Below, piece by piece: positions 7,586 through 16,008 of a stretch of DNA of 64,000 bases. The stretch lies in contig DEAM01000009.1 in assembly GCA_002347035.1 (NCBI GenBank), positions 667 through 64,666 on the forward strand, in the 5' to 3' direction. Every line of letters begins with the position of its first letter. Position 1 is the stretch's first letter. The notes below the pieces were generated by a model that saw only the letters and a list, made by a program, of their open reading frames with translations, searched no databases and was not told the origin of the DNA. Origin of the DNA: Gemmatimonadales bacterium UBA2982. GTDB taxonomy: Bacteria > Gemmatimonadota > Gemmatimonadetes > Longimicrobiales > Gaopeijiaceae. The translations under genes were made by a program, and so were the position numbers.

Positions 7586-8524
7586 ATGGGTAGCCCGAAC
7601 TTAGAAGCAGTTGACTGGATCTGGCACGACGGAGAGTTCGTGTCTTGGAACGATGCTCAGATACACGTGCTCGCCACGGCGGTGCAATTTGGGACATCCG
7701 TGTTTGAAGGAATTCGCGCGTACGATACCCCCAACGGACCAGCAATCTTTAGGCTTGATGCGCACATTCGGCGGCTCTTCGACTCGGCACGTATCTACAG
7801 AATGGAGCCCCCTAACTTCACGCCCGACGACATCGCGGCAGTCGCAAAGGAGATTGTCCTTAAGAATGATCTCTCAAACTGCTACATACGCCCGATGGTG
7901 CTTCGGGGTTACGGAGCTCCAGGCCTAAACCCACTAAATAGCCCCATCGAAACGTACGTCGCAGCGTGGCCCTGGGGAGCCTACCTCGGCGAAGATGGAC
8001 TGGCGGCCGGCGTCGACGTGTGTGTGACCTCGTGGCAACGGGCACACCCGAACACTTTCCCAGCTCGGGCCAAGGCAGGCGGCCAGTATGTGAATGCGCA
8101 ACTCATGAAGATGGAAGCATTGCTTAACGGCTTTGTCGACGCTATCGCTCTCGGGCCAGGCGGTTTGGTCAGCGAAGGTACGGGGATGAATATTTTCCTC
8201 GTTCGGGAGGGAGTCATTATCACGCCAGTTCTAGACGGAACCTCCTTGGTCGGGATCACTCGAAACGCGGTGATTCAGATGGCCAAAGACCTTGGGTACG
8301 AAGTTCAAAGTGAGCCAGTGCCTCGTGAAAGTCTGTACACAGCTGACGAAATCTTCTTCACCGGAACAGCTGCTGAGGTGACGCCCGTTAGAAGTGTCGA
8401 TCATATTCCTGTAGGTGAAGGGAAGGCAGGACCCATCACACTTTCTCTCCAGAAGTACTTTATGGAGACGGTCCGAGCCGAAAACGAAGACTCCCACGGC
8501 TATCTGACGTACGTAACCGGGTAG
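7586..8524 (+). CDS. ilvE: Branched-chain amino acid aminotransferase
   Basis: This 312-residue fold-type IV PLP aminotransferase transfers the amino group of glutamate to the keto acids of Val, Leu and Ile. Seen are WHDGEF near the N-terminus, VFEGIRAYDTPNGPAIF, RPMVLRGYG, the PLP-lysine segment ARAKAGGQYVNAQLMK and the phosphate-binding EGTGMNIFLV. C-terminal FFTGTAAEVTPVRSVD is typical of IlvE. ATG at 7586 has AAAGGAAT upstream. It stands alone, with no other branched-chain biosynthesis gene in the window. Confidence 0.93.
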   Translation: MGSPNLEAVDWIWHDGEFVSWNDAQIHVLATAVQFGTSVFEGIRAYDTPNGPAIFRLDAHIRRLFDSARIYRMEPPNFTPDDIAAVAKEIVLKNDLSNCYIRPMVLRGYGAPGLNPLNSPIETYVAAWPWGAYLGEDGLAAGVDVCVTSWQRAHPNTFPARAKAGGQYVNAQLMKMEALLNGFVDAIALGPGGLVSEGTGMNIFLVREGVIITPVLDGTSLVGITRNAVIQMAKDLGYEVQSEPVPRESLYTADEIFFTGTAAEVTPVRSVDHIPVGEGKAGPITLSLQKYFMETVRAENEDSHGYLTYVTG

Positions 8525-8653
8525 AGCGCCTCGGACTGTGCAACTGCCCGTCCGCAACTCTGATGTACAGACTTTTTATAGATGCACTCATGCTCGCGTA
8601 GTAGTCCGGCACCGATTCGACAGACTGCTTGTCTGCTACATGATTCATCTCTC

Positions 8654-9109
8654 ATGAACGACTCTGAACGTTACAGCCGGGAAGGCATCCTCGCGTACGC
8701 GCAGCACTTTCCATTCTTTAAGTTGATGGGCCTCGAAATCCTCGATGTATCCCCAGGATGGTCACGGACGCGAGTCTCATTCAGAAAAGACCTAACACAG
8801 CCAGCTGGCATTATGCATGGAGGCGTCATCGCATCTTTGATTGACACCGGGATCGCCCATGCTTTACTGATGACAGATCGCCTTAAGCAACTCCAAGAGG
8901 AGCAGGGCGCACTAGTCTCGGTAGACCTAAGGGTAAAATTCATCCGGCCTGTATCAGAAGGCCCCTTGGTTTGTGAATCCACCGTGGTACGTCTAGGCCA
9001 GAAGATCCTCCATGCTGAAGCGCTGGTCACGAATGAGTTGGGTAAAGAAGTGGCTCGAGGCGATGCGATCTACATGGCAGTGCCGGGAGAGCAGGTTAGC
9101 TCTAGTTGA
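8654..9109 (+). CDS. Hotdog-fold thioesterase (PaaI family)
   Basis: This 151-residue hotdog protein carries the PaaI-type core PAGIMHGGVIASLIDTGIAHAL, where the HGG and the aspartate are catalytic, and the strand VSVDLRVKFIRPV. It hydrolyses acyl- or aryl-CoA thioesters; the substrate is unknown. An earlier in-frame ATG exists at 8582, but homology begins after MNDSERYSREG, so 8654 is chosen. It ends 9 bases from the convergent DUF1080 gene. Confidence 0.85.
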   Translation: MNDSERYSREGILAYAQHFPFFKLMGLEILDVSPGWSRTRVSFRKDLTQPAGIMHGGVIASLIDTGIAHALLMTDRLKQLQEEQGALVSVDLRVKFIRPVSEGPLVCESTVVRLGQKILHAEALVTNELGKEVARGDAIYMAVPGEQVSSS

Positions 9110-9118
9110 TATAACCCA

Positions 9119-9718
9119 TTATAACGGTCGGATCCGTACGCTCCGGAACCTGACCATGCCCGTGGAATACTGGAGACCGATGAAGCCTGATCTGTGCGTT
9201 GGGTCCTCAGCATCGACAACCTCTATACCATTAAGCGTGACCGTGAGGCGTGGCCCATCTGCCCGAATGACGTACTCATTCCATTGCCCTCCGGCATTAA
9301 CAACTTCCGAGGGTGACGATACTCCGACCACGCCTCCTGTGCGGTAAGTCTGGTCCTCTCGCAGGTCGGATATGTTCACCTCGTAGCAACCTCGTGCAGT
9401 GATTTCAGTCGGCTCCGAGCACCGAATGTAGACACCACTATTTGTGCGAGATTCCACCCAAAACTCGACTACTACCTCGAAATTGTCATAGGAAGACTCC
9501 GTTACGAGATGGCCCTCTATCCCCATATCAGCCACTACTGACCCGTCACTTGGATCCAACCTCCAGTTGGCACCGCCTATGACGTTCCAATTGTCTAAGC
9601 TAGAGCCGTCAAAAATAGTCGCCCACTCCATGTTCTGGGCTGAGGTCGGGATCGGGAAAGTACCAATCATCAAGCCTAGTGAGAGTAGTCCTTGAATAAT
9701 TACCAGCCAGCGTCTCAT
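9119..9718 (-). CDS. Exported DUF1080 (3-keto-disaccharide hydrolase-like) protein
   Basis: A 199-residue protein with a signal peptide (cut near PTSAQ) and one DUF1080 domain. WATIFDGSSLDNWNVIGG, NFEVVVEFWVESRTNSGVYIR, and the ending GFIGLQYSTGMVRFRSVRIRPL are the family's concanavalin-like strands. Family members are extracytoplasmic and some hydrolyse 3-keto-glycosides. An in-frame start at 9772 is rejected because ATG 9718 has a GAGGTT ribosome site and places the signal peptide at the N-terminus. Confidence 0.85.
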   Translation of the reverse strand: MRRWLVIIQGLLSLGLMIGTFPIPTSAQNMEWATIFDGSSLDNWNVIGGANWRLDPSDGSVVADMGIEGHLVTESSYDNFEVVVEFWVESRTNSGVYIRCSEPTEITARGCYEVNISDLREDQTYRTGGVVGVSSPSEVVNAGGQWNEYVIRADGPRLTVTLNGIEVVDAEDPTHRSGFIGLQYSTGMVRFRSVRIRPL

Positions 9719-9835
9719 ACTAACCTCAAGCTTGTGTGTAGATAGATGAACGGCCCAAACGTTTCTAGACACCCGAACTACACCACCCGGAATATTCAGC
9801 CGTTCGCGAAAGCTTCGGCTAGACTGCCGCTTCTT

Positions 9836-10405
9836 CTACCAGTCTGGCCCTTCAGCCTCGTCAAGTTTACGGAGAGCATCCCTAAGGCGCTCCTCGTCCG
9901 CAGCACTAACTTCGGTCCCACTCGCTACTCTTTCTCGACTCGGTCCCCCGCGCACGAGAAGACCGAGTAGCAGGCCTACCGAGACGATCGCTAGTGCTGG
10001 AAGAAAGTAACCCACGAGGTTGAAACCTTCAGGTGGCGGAGCCATTAGAACCGTAAGCCCGTAATCAGCCACAAAACCAGCCTCAATGGCCTCAACAGAC
10101 TGCCCAGCTTCTAGCGACTGCATGATACGTTGAGTCCAGCTGGGTGACACTCCACACTGCATTTGGAACTGACATGTGTGCACGTCGAACCCGCACCCGC
10201 AGTTGCACTTGATCCGCTCTTCTGCCGAGAAAAGTCTCTCACCAATCTCACCGACATGGAAATGACCATCCCGAGGGGCAGCGGGATCGTAACCTAAGTG
10301 CACCGGTCCAGTTGATTCTGTCGATTGGGCTGCTATCGAAGACGCGAACAACAAGACTAGAGCAACGCCAAGCTGAGCAGGCCCTAAGAGTGGTTTGCTA
10401 CGCAT
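9836..10405 (-). CDS. CcmH-like cytochrome c biogenesis protein, cysteine-rich variant
   Basis: A 189-residue protein with an N-terminal signal/anchor, a periplasmic helical domain and a C-terminal membrane span around GYFLPALAIVSVGLLLGLLV. It resembles CcmH, which reduces apocytochrome c for haem attachment. Instead of the usual single CxxC it has KCNCGCGFDVHTCQFQMQC, five cysteines, as seen in some CcmH-like proteins of Acidobacteria-type bacteria. The ATG at 10405 has GAGGAA upstream. No other ccm gene lies nearby, so partners must be elsewhere. Confidence 0.75.
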   Translation of the reverse strand: MRSKPLLGPAQLGVALVLLFASSIAAQSTESTGPVHLGYDPAAPRDGHFHVGEIGERLFSAEERIKCNCGCGFDVHTCQFQMQCGVSPSWTQRIMQSLEAGQSVEAIEAGFVADYGLTVLMAPPPEGFNLVGYFLPALAIVSVGLLLGLLVRGGPSRERVASGTEVSAADEERLRDALRKLDEAEGPDW

Positions 10406-10560
10406 GTGGTTCCTCGTGATGAATATGCAATAAACAGAACGTGCCCCGGCGTTCCCGTCAAAGCTCACACCATAACTGTTGTGATTGCCCAGTCGCTGGG
10501 CTCCGGTTACTTCATTTGCGATAATTAGCTACCTAACCAGGCCAACATACAAGGCCTCCC

Positions 10561-11685
10561 ATGACTATAAGACGAAGGGATTTCTTAAAACGCACCGGAA
10601 CTGGAGCAGCTGGCGTCGCCGCACTCGGTGCGTGTGGGAACTCTCAGGTTGACGGAGCCCCACAACAAGCAGGCATAGACGGACCGAGAGTGAACTGGAG
10701 GATGCAGACAAGTTTCTCGCCCAATCTCGATCTGCTCCACGGTTCGGGAGAGCGGATCGGCCGGAGGGTAGAAGAGCTTACAGGAGGTAAGTTCTCGATC
10801 CGAGTGTATGGAGCTGGGGAAATCGTCCCCGGTTTGCAGGTTATGGATGCGGTAATGCAGGGCACCCTGCAGTGCGGCCTCACATCGGGGTACTACTACA
10901 TAGGCAAGCACCCAGCACTCGCCTTTGATACAGCTATTCCATTCGGAATGACGACTAGGCAGACCCTTTCATGGCTCCACTACGGTGGTGGACTTGAGAT
11001 GATCAATCAGATCTACTCGGAATTCGGTGTCATTTCGATCCCGGCCAGTACTACAGGCGGACAAATGGGAGGGTGGTTCCGGGATCCAGTCAACAGCCTA
11101 GAAGAGCTCGCCGGCATGCGTATGCGTATTCCTGGGATTGGCGGGGAAATCATGTCTCGTCTAGGTGTGACTGTACAAACCCTAGCGGGCCCTGAAATCT
11201 ATCCAGCCCTGGAACGAGGTGCGATTGATGCCACCGAGTGGATCGGCCCTCACGATGATGAAAGCATGGGACTCTATCAGGTCGCCAGCTACTACTACTA
11301 CCCAGGATGGTGGGAGCCCGGCGTCACGCTAGGCCTCTTGATCAACATAGACGACTTCAACGCTCTTCCACCGGCTTATCAGCAGGTGCTACACTCAGTC
11401 TGCGGAGAAACTTTTTGTGAACGACTAGCGGCTTACGACTGGGCAAATCCTCCTGCCCTGCAGCGTCTTATTCAGGACCATGGGGTCATCATCACCCCGT
11501 ACTCAGAGGATGTAATGGAGGCGGCCTGGCGAGAGTCTCATAGCTATCTGGACGAGCTTTCTGCCTCGAACCCTGAGTTTAGACAGATCTACGATTCCTA
11601 CAGAACATTCCGTGATGCTCAATGGTCATTCGTCAACGGCAATGAACTTACTTACCAACAGTGGGTCATCCCACGAATTGGCTGA
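10561..11685 (+). CDS. dctP: TRAP transporter substrate-binding protein (DctP type), Tat lipoprotein
   Basis: This 374-residue extracytoplasmic binding protein has a Tat signal (RRRDFLKRTG) ending at a lipobox LGAC, so it is probably exported folded and lipid-anchored. Body motifs of the DctP family are GSGERIGRRVEELTGGKFSIRVYGAGEIV, LAGMRMRIPGIGG and GAIDATEWIGP. The ligand is not readable; this subgroup often binds carboxylates or keto acids. Its membrane partners are probably the dctQM genes at 13874-15723, oriented towards it with three genes between. Its 3' end overlaps the deacetylase gene by 20 bases. Confidence 0.9.
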   Translation: MTIRRRDFLKRTGTGAAGVAALGACGNSQVDGAPQQAGIDGPRVNWRMQTSFSPNLDLLHGSGERIGRRVEELTGGKFSIRVYGAGEIVPGLQVMDAVMQGTLQCGLTSGYYYIGKHPALAFDTAIPFGMTTRQTLSWLHYGGGLEMINQIYSEFGVISIPASTTGGQMGGWFRDPVNSLEELAGMRMRIPGIGGEIMSRLGVTVQTLAGPEIYPALERGAIDATEWIGPHDDESMGLYQVASYYYYPGWWEPGVTLGLLINIDDFNALPPAYQQVLHSVCGETFCERLAAYDWANPPALQRLIQDHGVIITPYSEDVMEAAWRESHSYLDELSASNPEFRQIYDSYRTFRDAQWSFVNGNELTYQQWVIPRIG

Positions 11686-12574
11686 CAAGTTCCTCAATGG
11701 TGGCGACGTGGATAGCAACGGTGTCTTCCGAACGGAAGGCGTAGCCTCCTGCTAGGACGACCGCCAGGGCAATCTGGTGATCTCTCACAGAATCGTAAAC
11801 GAATCGGTCTCGGTGCCTAAGCCCCTTAAGCGTCAGACTGAGTCCGCCTAGTTGGTCATCTTTGTAAGGATCAGCTCCGGCAAGATAGAATACTAGATCG
11901 GGATCGTGACGTTCGAGCACTTTAGGTAAATGCTCACTAAGTAGATCTAAGTAGACTTCATCACCAGCATGATCTTCTAGGCCCAGGTCTAGGTTAGAAG
12001 GGGGTTTATCAGCCGGGTAATTGCTCTCTTGATGCATCGAGAACGTGAATACGGACGGATCATCCCCGAAAATCTCTGCTGTGCCATTCCCTTGATGCAC
12101 GTCTAGGTCGACGATCAAGACACGCTCGACCTGACCCCTGGCCATCAAACCTCGAGCCGCGACAGCAACATCGTTGAGAAGGCAAAAGCCCTCGCCATGA
12201 CCAGCAAACGCATGATGGAAGCCACCACCCAAATGTGCCGCGCATCCGTGTTCTAGGGCGAGACTGCCAGCTAATAGAGTGCCTCCGCACATAAGCATGA
12301 GGCCCTCCTTCGCCTGCTCCGAATAGGGAATCTCTAGTTGAATGACCTCGAAAGCAGAGAAGGAGTTAGTGGCGATCTTGTCGAGATATTCATCCGTATG
12401 AACGCGTGCCAGATCCTCGTATGTGATCGGGGTCGACGAGACAAAGTGGTCCTCAGTAACAGTCTTATTAGCCAGGATTTGTTCTCGGGTTTTTCGATAC
12501 TTTGCTGTAGCAAAGACATGCGCCCCGAGATCAATCTCGTATCGAGAGTCCCATACGAGCGGCGGGATCTTCAG
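11666..12574 (-). CDS. Histone deacetylase-family protein (acetoin utilisation/HDAC fold), CTG start
   Basis: A 302-residue zinc amidohydrolase of the HDAC/AcuC/polyamine-deacetylase superfamily. GGFHHA (117-122), the zinc ligands in DLDVH (156-160) and GADPYKDD (233-240), and AGGYAF near the end are intact, so it should be active. The N-terminal block IPPLVWDSRYEIDLGAHVF is homologous and in frame, but holds no ATG, GTG or TTG. An in-frame TAG lies just upstream, which leaves CTG at 12574 as best start, with AGGAAG seven bases before it and one base after the methyltransferase stop. The first ATG (12298) would remove about 92 family-conserved residues. Confidence 0.82.
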   Translation of the reverse strand: MKIPPLVWDSRYEIDLGAHVFATAKYRKTREQILANKTVTEDHFVSSTPITYEDLARVHTDEYLDKIATNSFSAFEVIQLEIPYSEQAKEGLMLMCGGTLLAGSLALEHGCAAHLGGGFHHAFAGHGEGFCLLNDVAVAARGLMARGQVERVLIVDLDVHQGNGTAEIFGDDPSVFTFSMHQESNYPADKPPSNLDLGLEDHAGDEVYLDLLSEHLPKVLERHDPDLVFYLAGADPYKDDQLGGLSLTLKGLRHRDRFVYDSVRDHQIALAVVLAGGYAFRSEDTVAIHVATIEELVSQFVG

Positions 12575-12575
12575 T

Positions 12576-13238
12576 TTATCGCTTCCTGACTAGAGCAAGT
12601 CCGTCGCCGACTGGGATGACACTCAAAGACACACGTTGATCGACTTTGAGCTTAGCATTGATCGCACGGATCGCTTCCGTATCCGGATCAATGGCCTGAG
12701 GGTCGATAACTTTTCCGTGCCAAAGTGTGTTGTCTACGGCAATAAGCCCGCCGGGCCTGACAAGTCTCAAAGACAATTCATAGTATGAATCTAGGGTCGT
12801 CTTGTCCGCATCGATAAATACAAAGTCGAAAGCCTCGGCCTGGCCGCTGTCCAGGAGCATCTCTAGTGTCTCGATAGCTGGACCTAGCCTTAGGTTAATC
12901 TTGCGGCCCACGCCAGATTCGTCCCAGTACTTCCGGGCCATCTCTGTACGTTCTCGACTTACGTCACATGTTAAGACATGTCCATCGTCGGGGAGCGCTA
13001 GAGCCATCACTAGGGCGCTATACCCTGTAAAAGTCCCGATTTCAAGAACTTTCCTTACCCCCATAAGCTCAATCAGCACAGCCATGAACTGGCCTTGATC
13101 TGGGCTAATCTGCATACGCCCATCTTCGAGCTTACCCGTCTCTTCCCGAAGACGCCGCAGTACATCCGGCTCTCGTAGGGAGACACTTAATAAGTAGTCG
13201 TAAAGCTCGTCCGTTAGTTTTTCTGTCTGGCGGCTCAT
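12576..13238 (-). CDS. Class I SAM-dependent O-methyltransferase (caffeoyl-CoA OMT family)
   Basis: A 220-residue protein of the caffeoyl-CoA/catechol O-methyltransferase family, using S-adenosylmethionine and a divalent metal. The SAM motif VLEIGTFTGYSA is at 64-75, the metal-binding FVFIDADKTTLDSYYE near 137-152, and GGLIAVDNTLWHGKV follows. In bacteria these usually methylate small phenolic or unknown acceptors. The ATG at 13238 overlaps the glycosylase stop (ATGA), so translation is coupled. The deacetylase start lies one base after this stop. Confidence 0.88.
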   Translation of the reverse strand: MSRQTEKLTDELYDYLLSVSLREPDVLRRLREETGKLEDGRMQISPDQGQFMAVLIELMGVRKVLEIGTFTGYSALVMALALPDDGHVLTCDVSRERTEMARKYWDESGVGRKINLRLGPAIETLEMLLDSGQAEAFDFVFIDADKTTLDSYYELSLRLVRPGGLIAVDNTLWHGKVIDPQAIDPDTEAIRAINAKLKVDQRVSLSVIPVGDGLALVRKR

Positions 13239-13870
13239 GACAGCTCGTGTTCTAGTGCGCGCCAGCAATAAAATGCTGCCGCGCTCCTCCAAGGACGGTA
13301 CAGGTCACCCAGTCGTTCAAGAAGCTTCTGGCTAGGAGCGGAATCAAGGCCGTGGACCTTAGCAAAGCCGGAACGGACCCCTAAATCGCCAACCGGCCAT
13401 ATGTCCGGCCGATGCAGTTGGAACATCATATACATATGAGCAGTCCATGGTCCAATCCCTCTGACAAGCGTGAGACGTCTCGTCACTTCTTCGTCTGTCT
13501 GTTTGTCCAGATCATGAATACACACCTCACCAGAGCTCACCTTGTTCGTGAGGTCCCGGAGTGCAGTAAGCTTATTCGCAGACAGGCCTGCATTTCGGAT
13601 GGTATCGTCACTCGCCTGGGTAACCCTCTTAGGAGTGACCTCACCCCGGAGAGCCTCGATAAATCGCTCATGGATAGTACGAGCTGCTGGCCCTGCTAGC
13701 TGCTGATAGATGATTGTTCGAGCGAGATAGAAGAACGGTTCACTTGAAATCTCTGGCACTCGGATCAACCCAATCTTGCTGACCCAGGGGCCGAAGACCG
13801 GGTCACCCTTCAGTTGCCTACTTCCCCCCGTCCATATCGCCTGAAACTTCACACCAGATCTACGTCGCAT
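13235..13870 (-). CDS. DNA-3-methyladenine glycosylase II (AlkA type, HhH-GPD)
   Basis: This 211-residue base-excision repair glycosylase removes alkylated purines. The N-terminal FFYLARTIIYQQLAGPAA is typical. The helix-hairpin-helix LTLVRGIGPWTAHMYMMF spans 133-150 and the catalytic aspartate is D162 in WPVGDLGVRSG. There is no N-terminal Ada or TBP-like domain, so this is the short form. It starts three bases after dctM and overlaps the methyltransferase, so it is part of the TRAP-led operon, an unusual place for a repair enzyme. Confidence 0.88.
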   Translation of the reverse strand: MRRRSGVKFQAIWTGGSRQLKGDPVFGPWVSKIGLIRVPEISSEPFFYLARTIIYQQLAGPAARTIHERFIEALRGEVTPKRVTQASDDTIRNAGLSANKLTALRDLTNKVSSGEVCIHDLDKQTDEEVTRRLTLVRGIGPWTAHMYMMFQLHRPDIWPVGDLGVRSGFAKVHGLDSAPSQKLLERLGDLYRPWRSAAAFYCWRALEHELS

Positions 13871-13873
13871 GAT

Positions 13874-15172
13874 TTAGCGAGGAACGGCAACCCAAATAAG
13901 CCCTGCTAATACCACGAGCTGAATCACGATGAAAGGGATCACCCCCTTGTAGATCGAGGTAGTCCGGATCTCATTGGGCGTAACTCCCCGCAGATAGAAC
14001 AGGCTGAATCCGAAAGGGGGTGTCAGGAAGGATGTCTGCAGGTTTACGGCCAGGACAATCCCCAGCCAGGTGATGTCTATCCCGAGAATGCTTGCCGCAG
14101 GGACTATCAGAGGAACGATAATAAATGCAATCTCGAAAAAATCGATAAAAAACCCTAGGCAAAACACAACTAAGTTCACAACTACCAAGAAACCCAGAGC
14201 CCCTCCTGGAATCCCAGTTAACATGCCTTCTATCCACAGATCTCCGTCGAAACCTCGAAATACCAACGCAAATACACCGGAACCGATTAGTAGAAAGACC
14301 ACCATTATGGTAAGTCGGCTAGTCTCCTCCATAGCTCGCTTCAGAGCATCCATTGAAATCGAGCGGTTGATACCAGCCAGCACCATTGCGCCTACAGCTC
14401 CCAGTGCTCCAGCTTCCGTCGGTGTTGCAACCCCAGCAAAGATGCTGCCCAACACAACCGTAATGAGCACCAAAGGTGGGAGCATGGACACAGCCACACG
14501 TGTGATTAACTCTAATCCAGAGGAATGCATCTCTTCTGGTAATGCCGGTGCCACCTCTGCTCGGACCAGTGAGAGACCTGTGACATAAACTGCATACGCT
14601 CCGGTAAGAATAAGGCCGGGGATTAGTGCTGCACGAAATAGATCGCCGACACTCACCCCCATTTGGTCGCCGAGTACAATCAGTACAATAGACGGTGGAA
14701 TAATCTGGCCGAGTGTTCCGGCTGCTGCGATTACACCAAGGCTAATCTCACGCTGGTAACCGTTTCGCAGCATAACAGGTAGCGAGATCAGACCCATCGC
14801 TGTAACACTCGCACCCACTACCCCGGTCGCAGCAGCAAGAAGTGCTCCCACGAAGATCACGCCTATCGCCAAACCACCCCGGAAGCGTCCGAAGAGCACA
14901 CCAATCGTCTCAAGAAGGCCTTCCGCCAATTTGCTCTTCTCGAGCACAGCACCCATAAAAATGAAAAATGGCACAGCAAGCAGTGTGGCGTTTGACATGA
15001 TCCCGAACGTCCGCTCGGGAAGGGCGAATAAGAGCACTAAGTCAAATGCACCGAAGGTGGACCCAACAAGCGCGAATAAAAGCGCAGTGCCACCAAGAGC
15101 GAAGGCTACCGGATAACCGGTGAAAATCATGGCAAGCACGCTGAAGAACATCGCAGGGCCCCAAAGACTCAC
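13874..15172 (-). CDS. dctM: TRAP transporter large permease (DctM)
   Basis: This 432-residue protein has about 12 membrane spans and carries the substrate/sodium path of a TRAP transporter. Family markers include GYPVAFALGG, PFFIFMGAVLEKSKLAEGLLE, GAASVTAMG-like and GTLGQIIPPSIVLIVLGD, and the C-terminal TSFLTPPFGFSLFYLRG. The GTG start at 15172 overlaps the dctQ stop (GTGA). It is followed after three bases by the AlkA-type gene. The likely binding protein is encoded at 10561 on the other strand. Confidence 0.93.
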   Translation of the reverse strand: MSLWGPAMFFSVLAMIFTGYPVAFALGGTALLFALVGSTFGAFDLVLLFALPERTFGIMSNATLLAVPFFIFMGAVLEKSKLAEGLLETIGVLFGRFRGGLAIGVIFVGALLAAATGVVGASVTAMGLISLPVMLRNGYQREISLGVIAAAGTLGQIIPPSIVLIVLGDQMGVSVGDLFRAALIPGLILTGAYAVYVTGLSLVRAEVAPALPEEMHSSGLELITRVAVSMLPPLVLITVVLGSIFAGVATPTEAGALGAVGAMVLAGINRSISMDALKRAMEETSRLTIMVVFLLIGSGVFALVFRGFDGDLWIEGMLTGIPGGALGFLVVVNLVVFCLGFFIDFFEIAFIIVPLIVPAASILGIDITWLGIVLAVNLQTSFLTPPFGFSLFYLRGVTPNEIRTTSIYKGVIPFIVIQLVVLAGLIWVAVPR

Positions 15173-15723
15173 GAATGCCCCTCAGGCTTATCGTGGGTCC
15201 CACGGCGTTCGTCAGAACTCCGGATCGCTGAGATATGGCGTATGAACTGACTGAAAGCCTGAAGTAGCAGCAGGCCAAACGAAACTAAAATTAGAGCCTT
15301 GATCGGATATCGAGGCAGTCCGCCAGGATCGGGAGAGGTCTCCTGAATTTGCCATGAGGTCAATACGGCAGGGAACGTGACCCACAGCATCATGATGGAA
15401 AGTGGAACTAGAAAGAATATGGTACCCAAAGTATCGATCCATCCACGAGTCTTCATGCCCAGCCTCTCATACATCACGTCGACCCTGACATGAACATCTT
15501 TGTGCAATGCGTACGCACCACCCAATAAAAAGATGACGCTGAATAAGTACCACTGGGCTTCGGTAGCAGGCGTGAGATTCAACGTCAATTCAAGGCCTCT
15601 CGAGAAGTACCTAAGGACCGCACTCACTGCCCCAATGAAAACCATCAAAAGCACAAGCCACCGAATGAAAATGCCCACTTTCTCATTCAGTCTGTCAATA
15701 GAAGCTGCTACCTGCTGGAGCAT
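15169..15723 (-). CDS. dctQ: TRAP transporter small permease (DctQ)
   Basis: A 184-residue membrane protein with four spans, the small TRAP permease that binds DctM. Characteristic segments are RWLVLLMVFIGAVSAVLRY, WYLFSVIFLLGGAYALHKDVHVRVDVMYERL and a final PIKALILVSFGLLLLQAFSQFIRHI. The ATG at 15723 is chosen; a TTG at 15732 would overlap the stop of a doubtful small ORF upstream (TTGA). It opens the operon dctQ-dctM-alkA-OMT-deacetylase. Confidence 0.9.
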   Translation of the reverse strand: MLQQVAASIDRLNEKVGIFIRWLVLLMVFIGAVSAVLRYFSRGLELTLNLTPATEAQWYLFSVIFLLGGAYALHKDVHVRVDVMYERLGMKTRGWIDTLGTIFFLVPLSIMMLWVTFPAVLTSWQIQETSPDPGGLPRYPIKALILVSFGLLLLQAFSQFIRHISAIRSSDERRGTHDKPEGHS

Positions 15724-15728
15724 AGTTA

Positions 15729-15977
15729 TCAAGCAGCTAAGGGAGGTAGTAGCAACAGAGGAGGCCCTGCATTCTTCAGCGAGAGATCGATGGCAATCTG
15801 TATTGCCTCCAGGTCTACTGATGCGACGTCAGCAGTCCTCATGCCGCCCTGAGTGTAATCTTGCCAGCATACTCCGAGGGGCTTTTTCTTGGCGAGCACA
15901 TGTGGGAAGGCTACGCGTATAAACAGGCGTTCCGCAACTTCCCCAATCGGCAAACTGCTCAGAACAGAAGAACTCAA
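15729..15977 (-). CDS. Doubtful 82-residue ORF between nucleotidyltransferase and dctQ
   Basis: The frame is open from a TTG at 15977 to TGA at 15729, in the 276-base gap. Its middle (ERLFIRVAFPHVLAKKKPLG) and end (ADVASVDLEAIQIAIDLSL) look protein-like, and its stop sits at the dctQ start. There is no ribosome site, no ATG and no recognised family. It may be a small gene, a decayed remnant or chance. Confidence 0.2.
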   Translation of the reverse strand: MSSSVLSSLPIGEVAERLFIRVAFPHVLAKKKPLGVCWQDYTQGGMRTADVASVDLEAIQIAIDLSLKNAGPPLLLLPPLAA

Positions 15978-16008
15978 GCATAGTAAGCTGCTAGAGTTTA
16001 ATGGCGAG

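Noticed and set aside
9719..9835. Possible terminator or small gene between the DUF1080 and CcmH-like genes
   Set aside because: No stem with T-run and no frame of protein-like composition is visible.
11666..12298. Truncated deacetylase or pseudogene starting at the first ATG
   Set aside because: The upstream 92 codons are in frame and match the family's N-terminus, with a ribosome site before a CTG.
14070..14588. 172-residue open frame antisense to dctM
   Set aside because: It is a shadow of the strongly supported DctM frame, with Thr/Ser/Pro-rich composition and no ribosome site.
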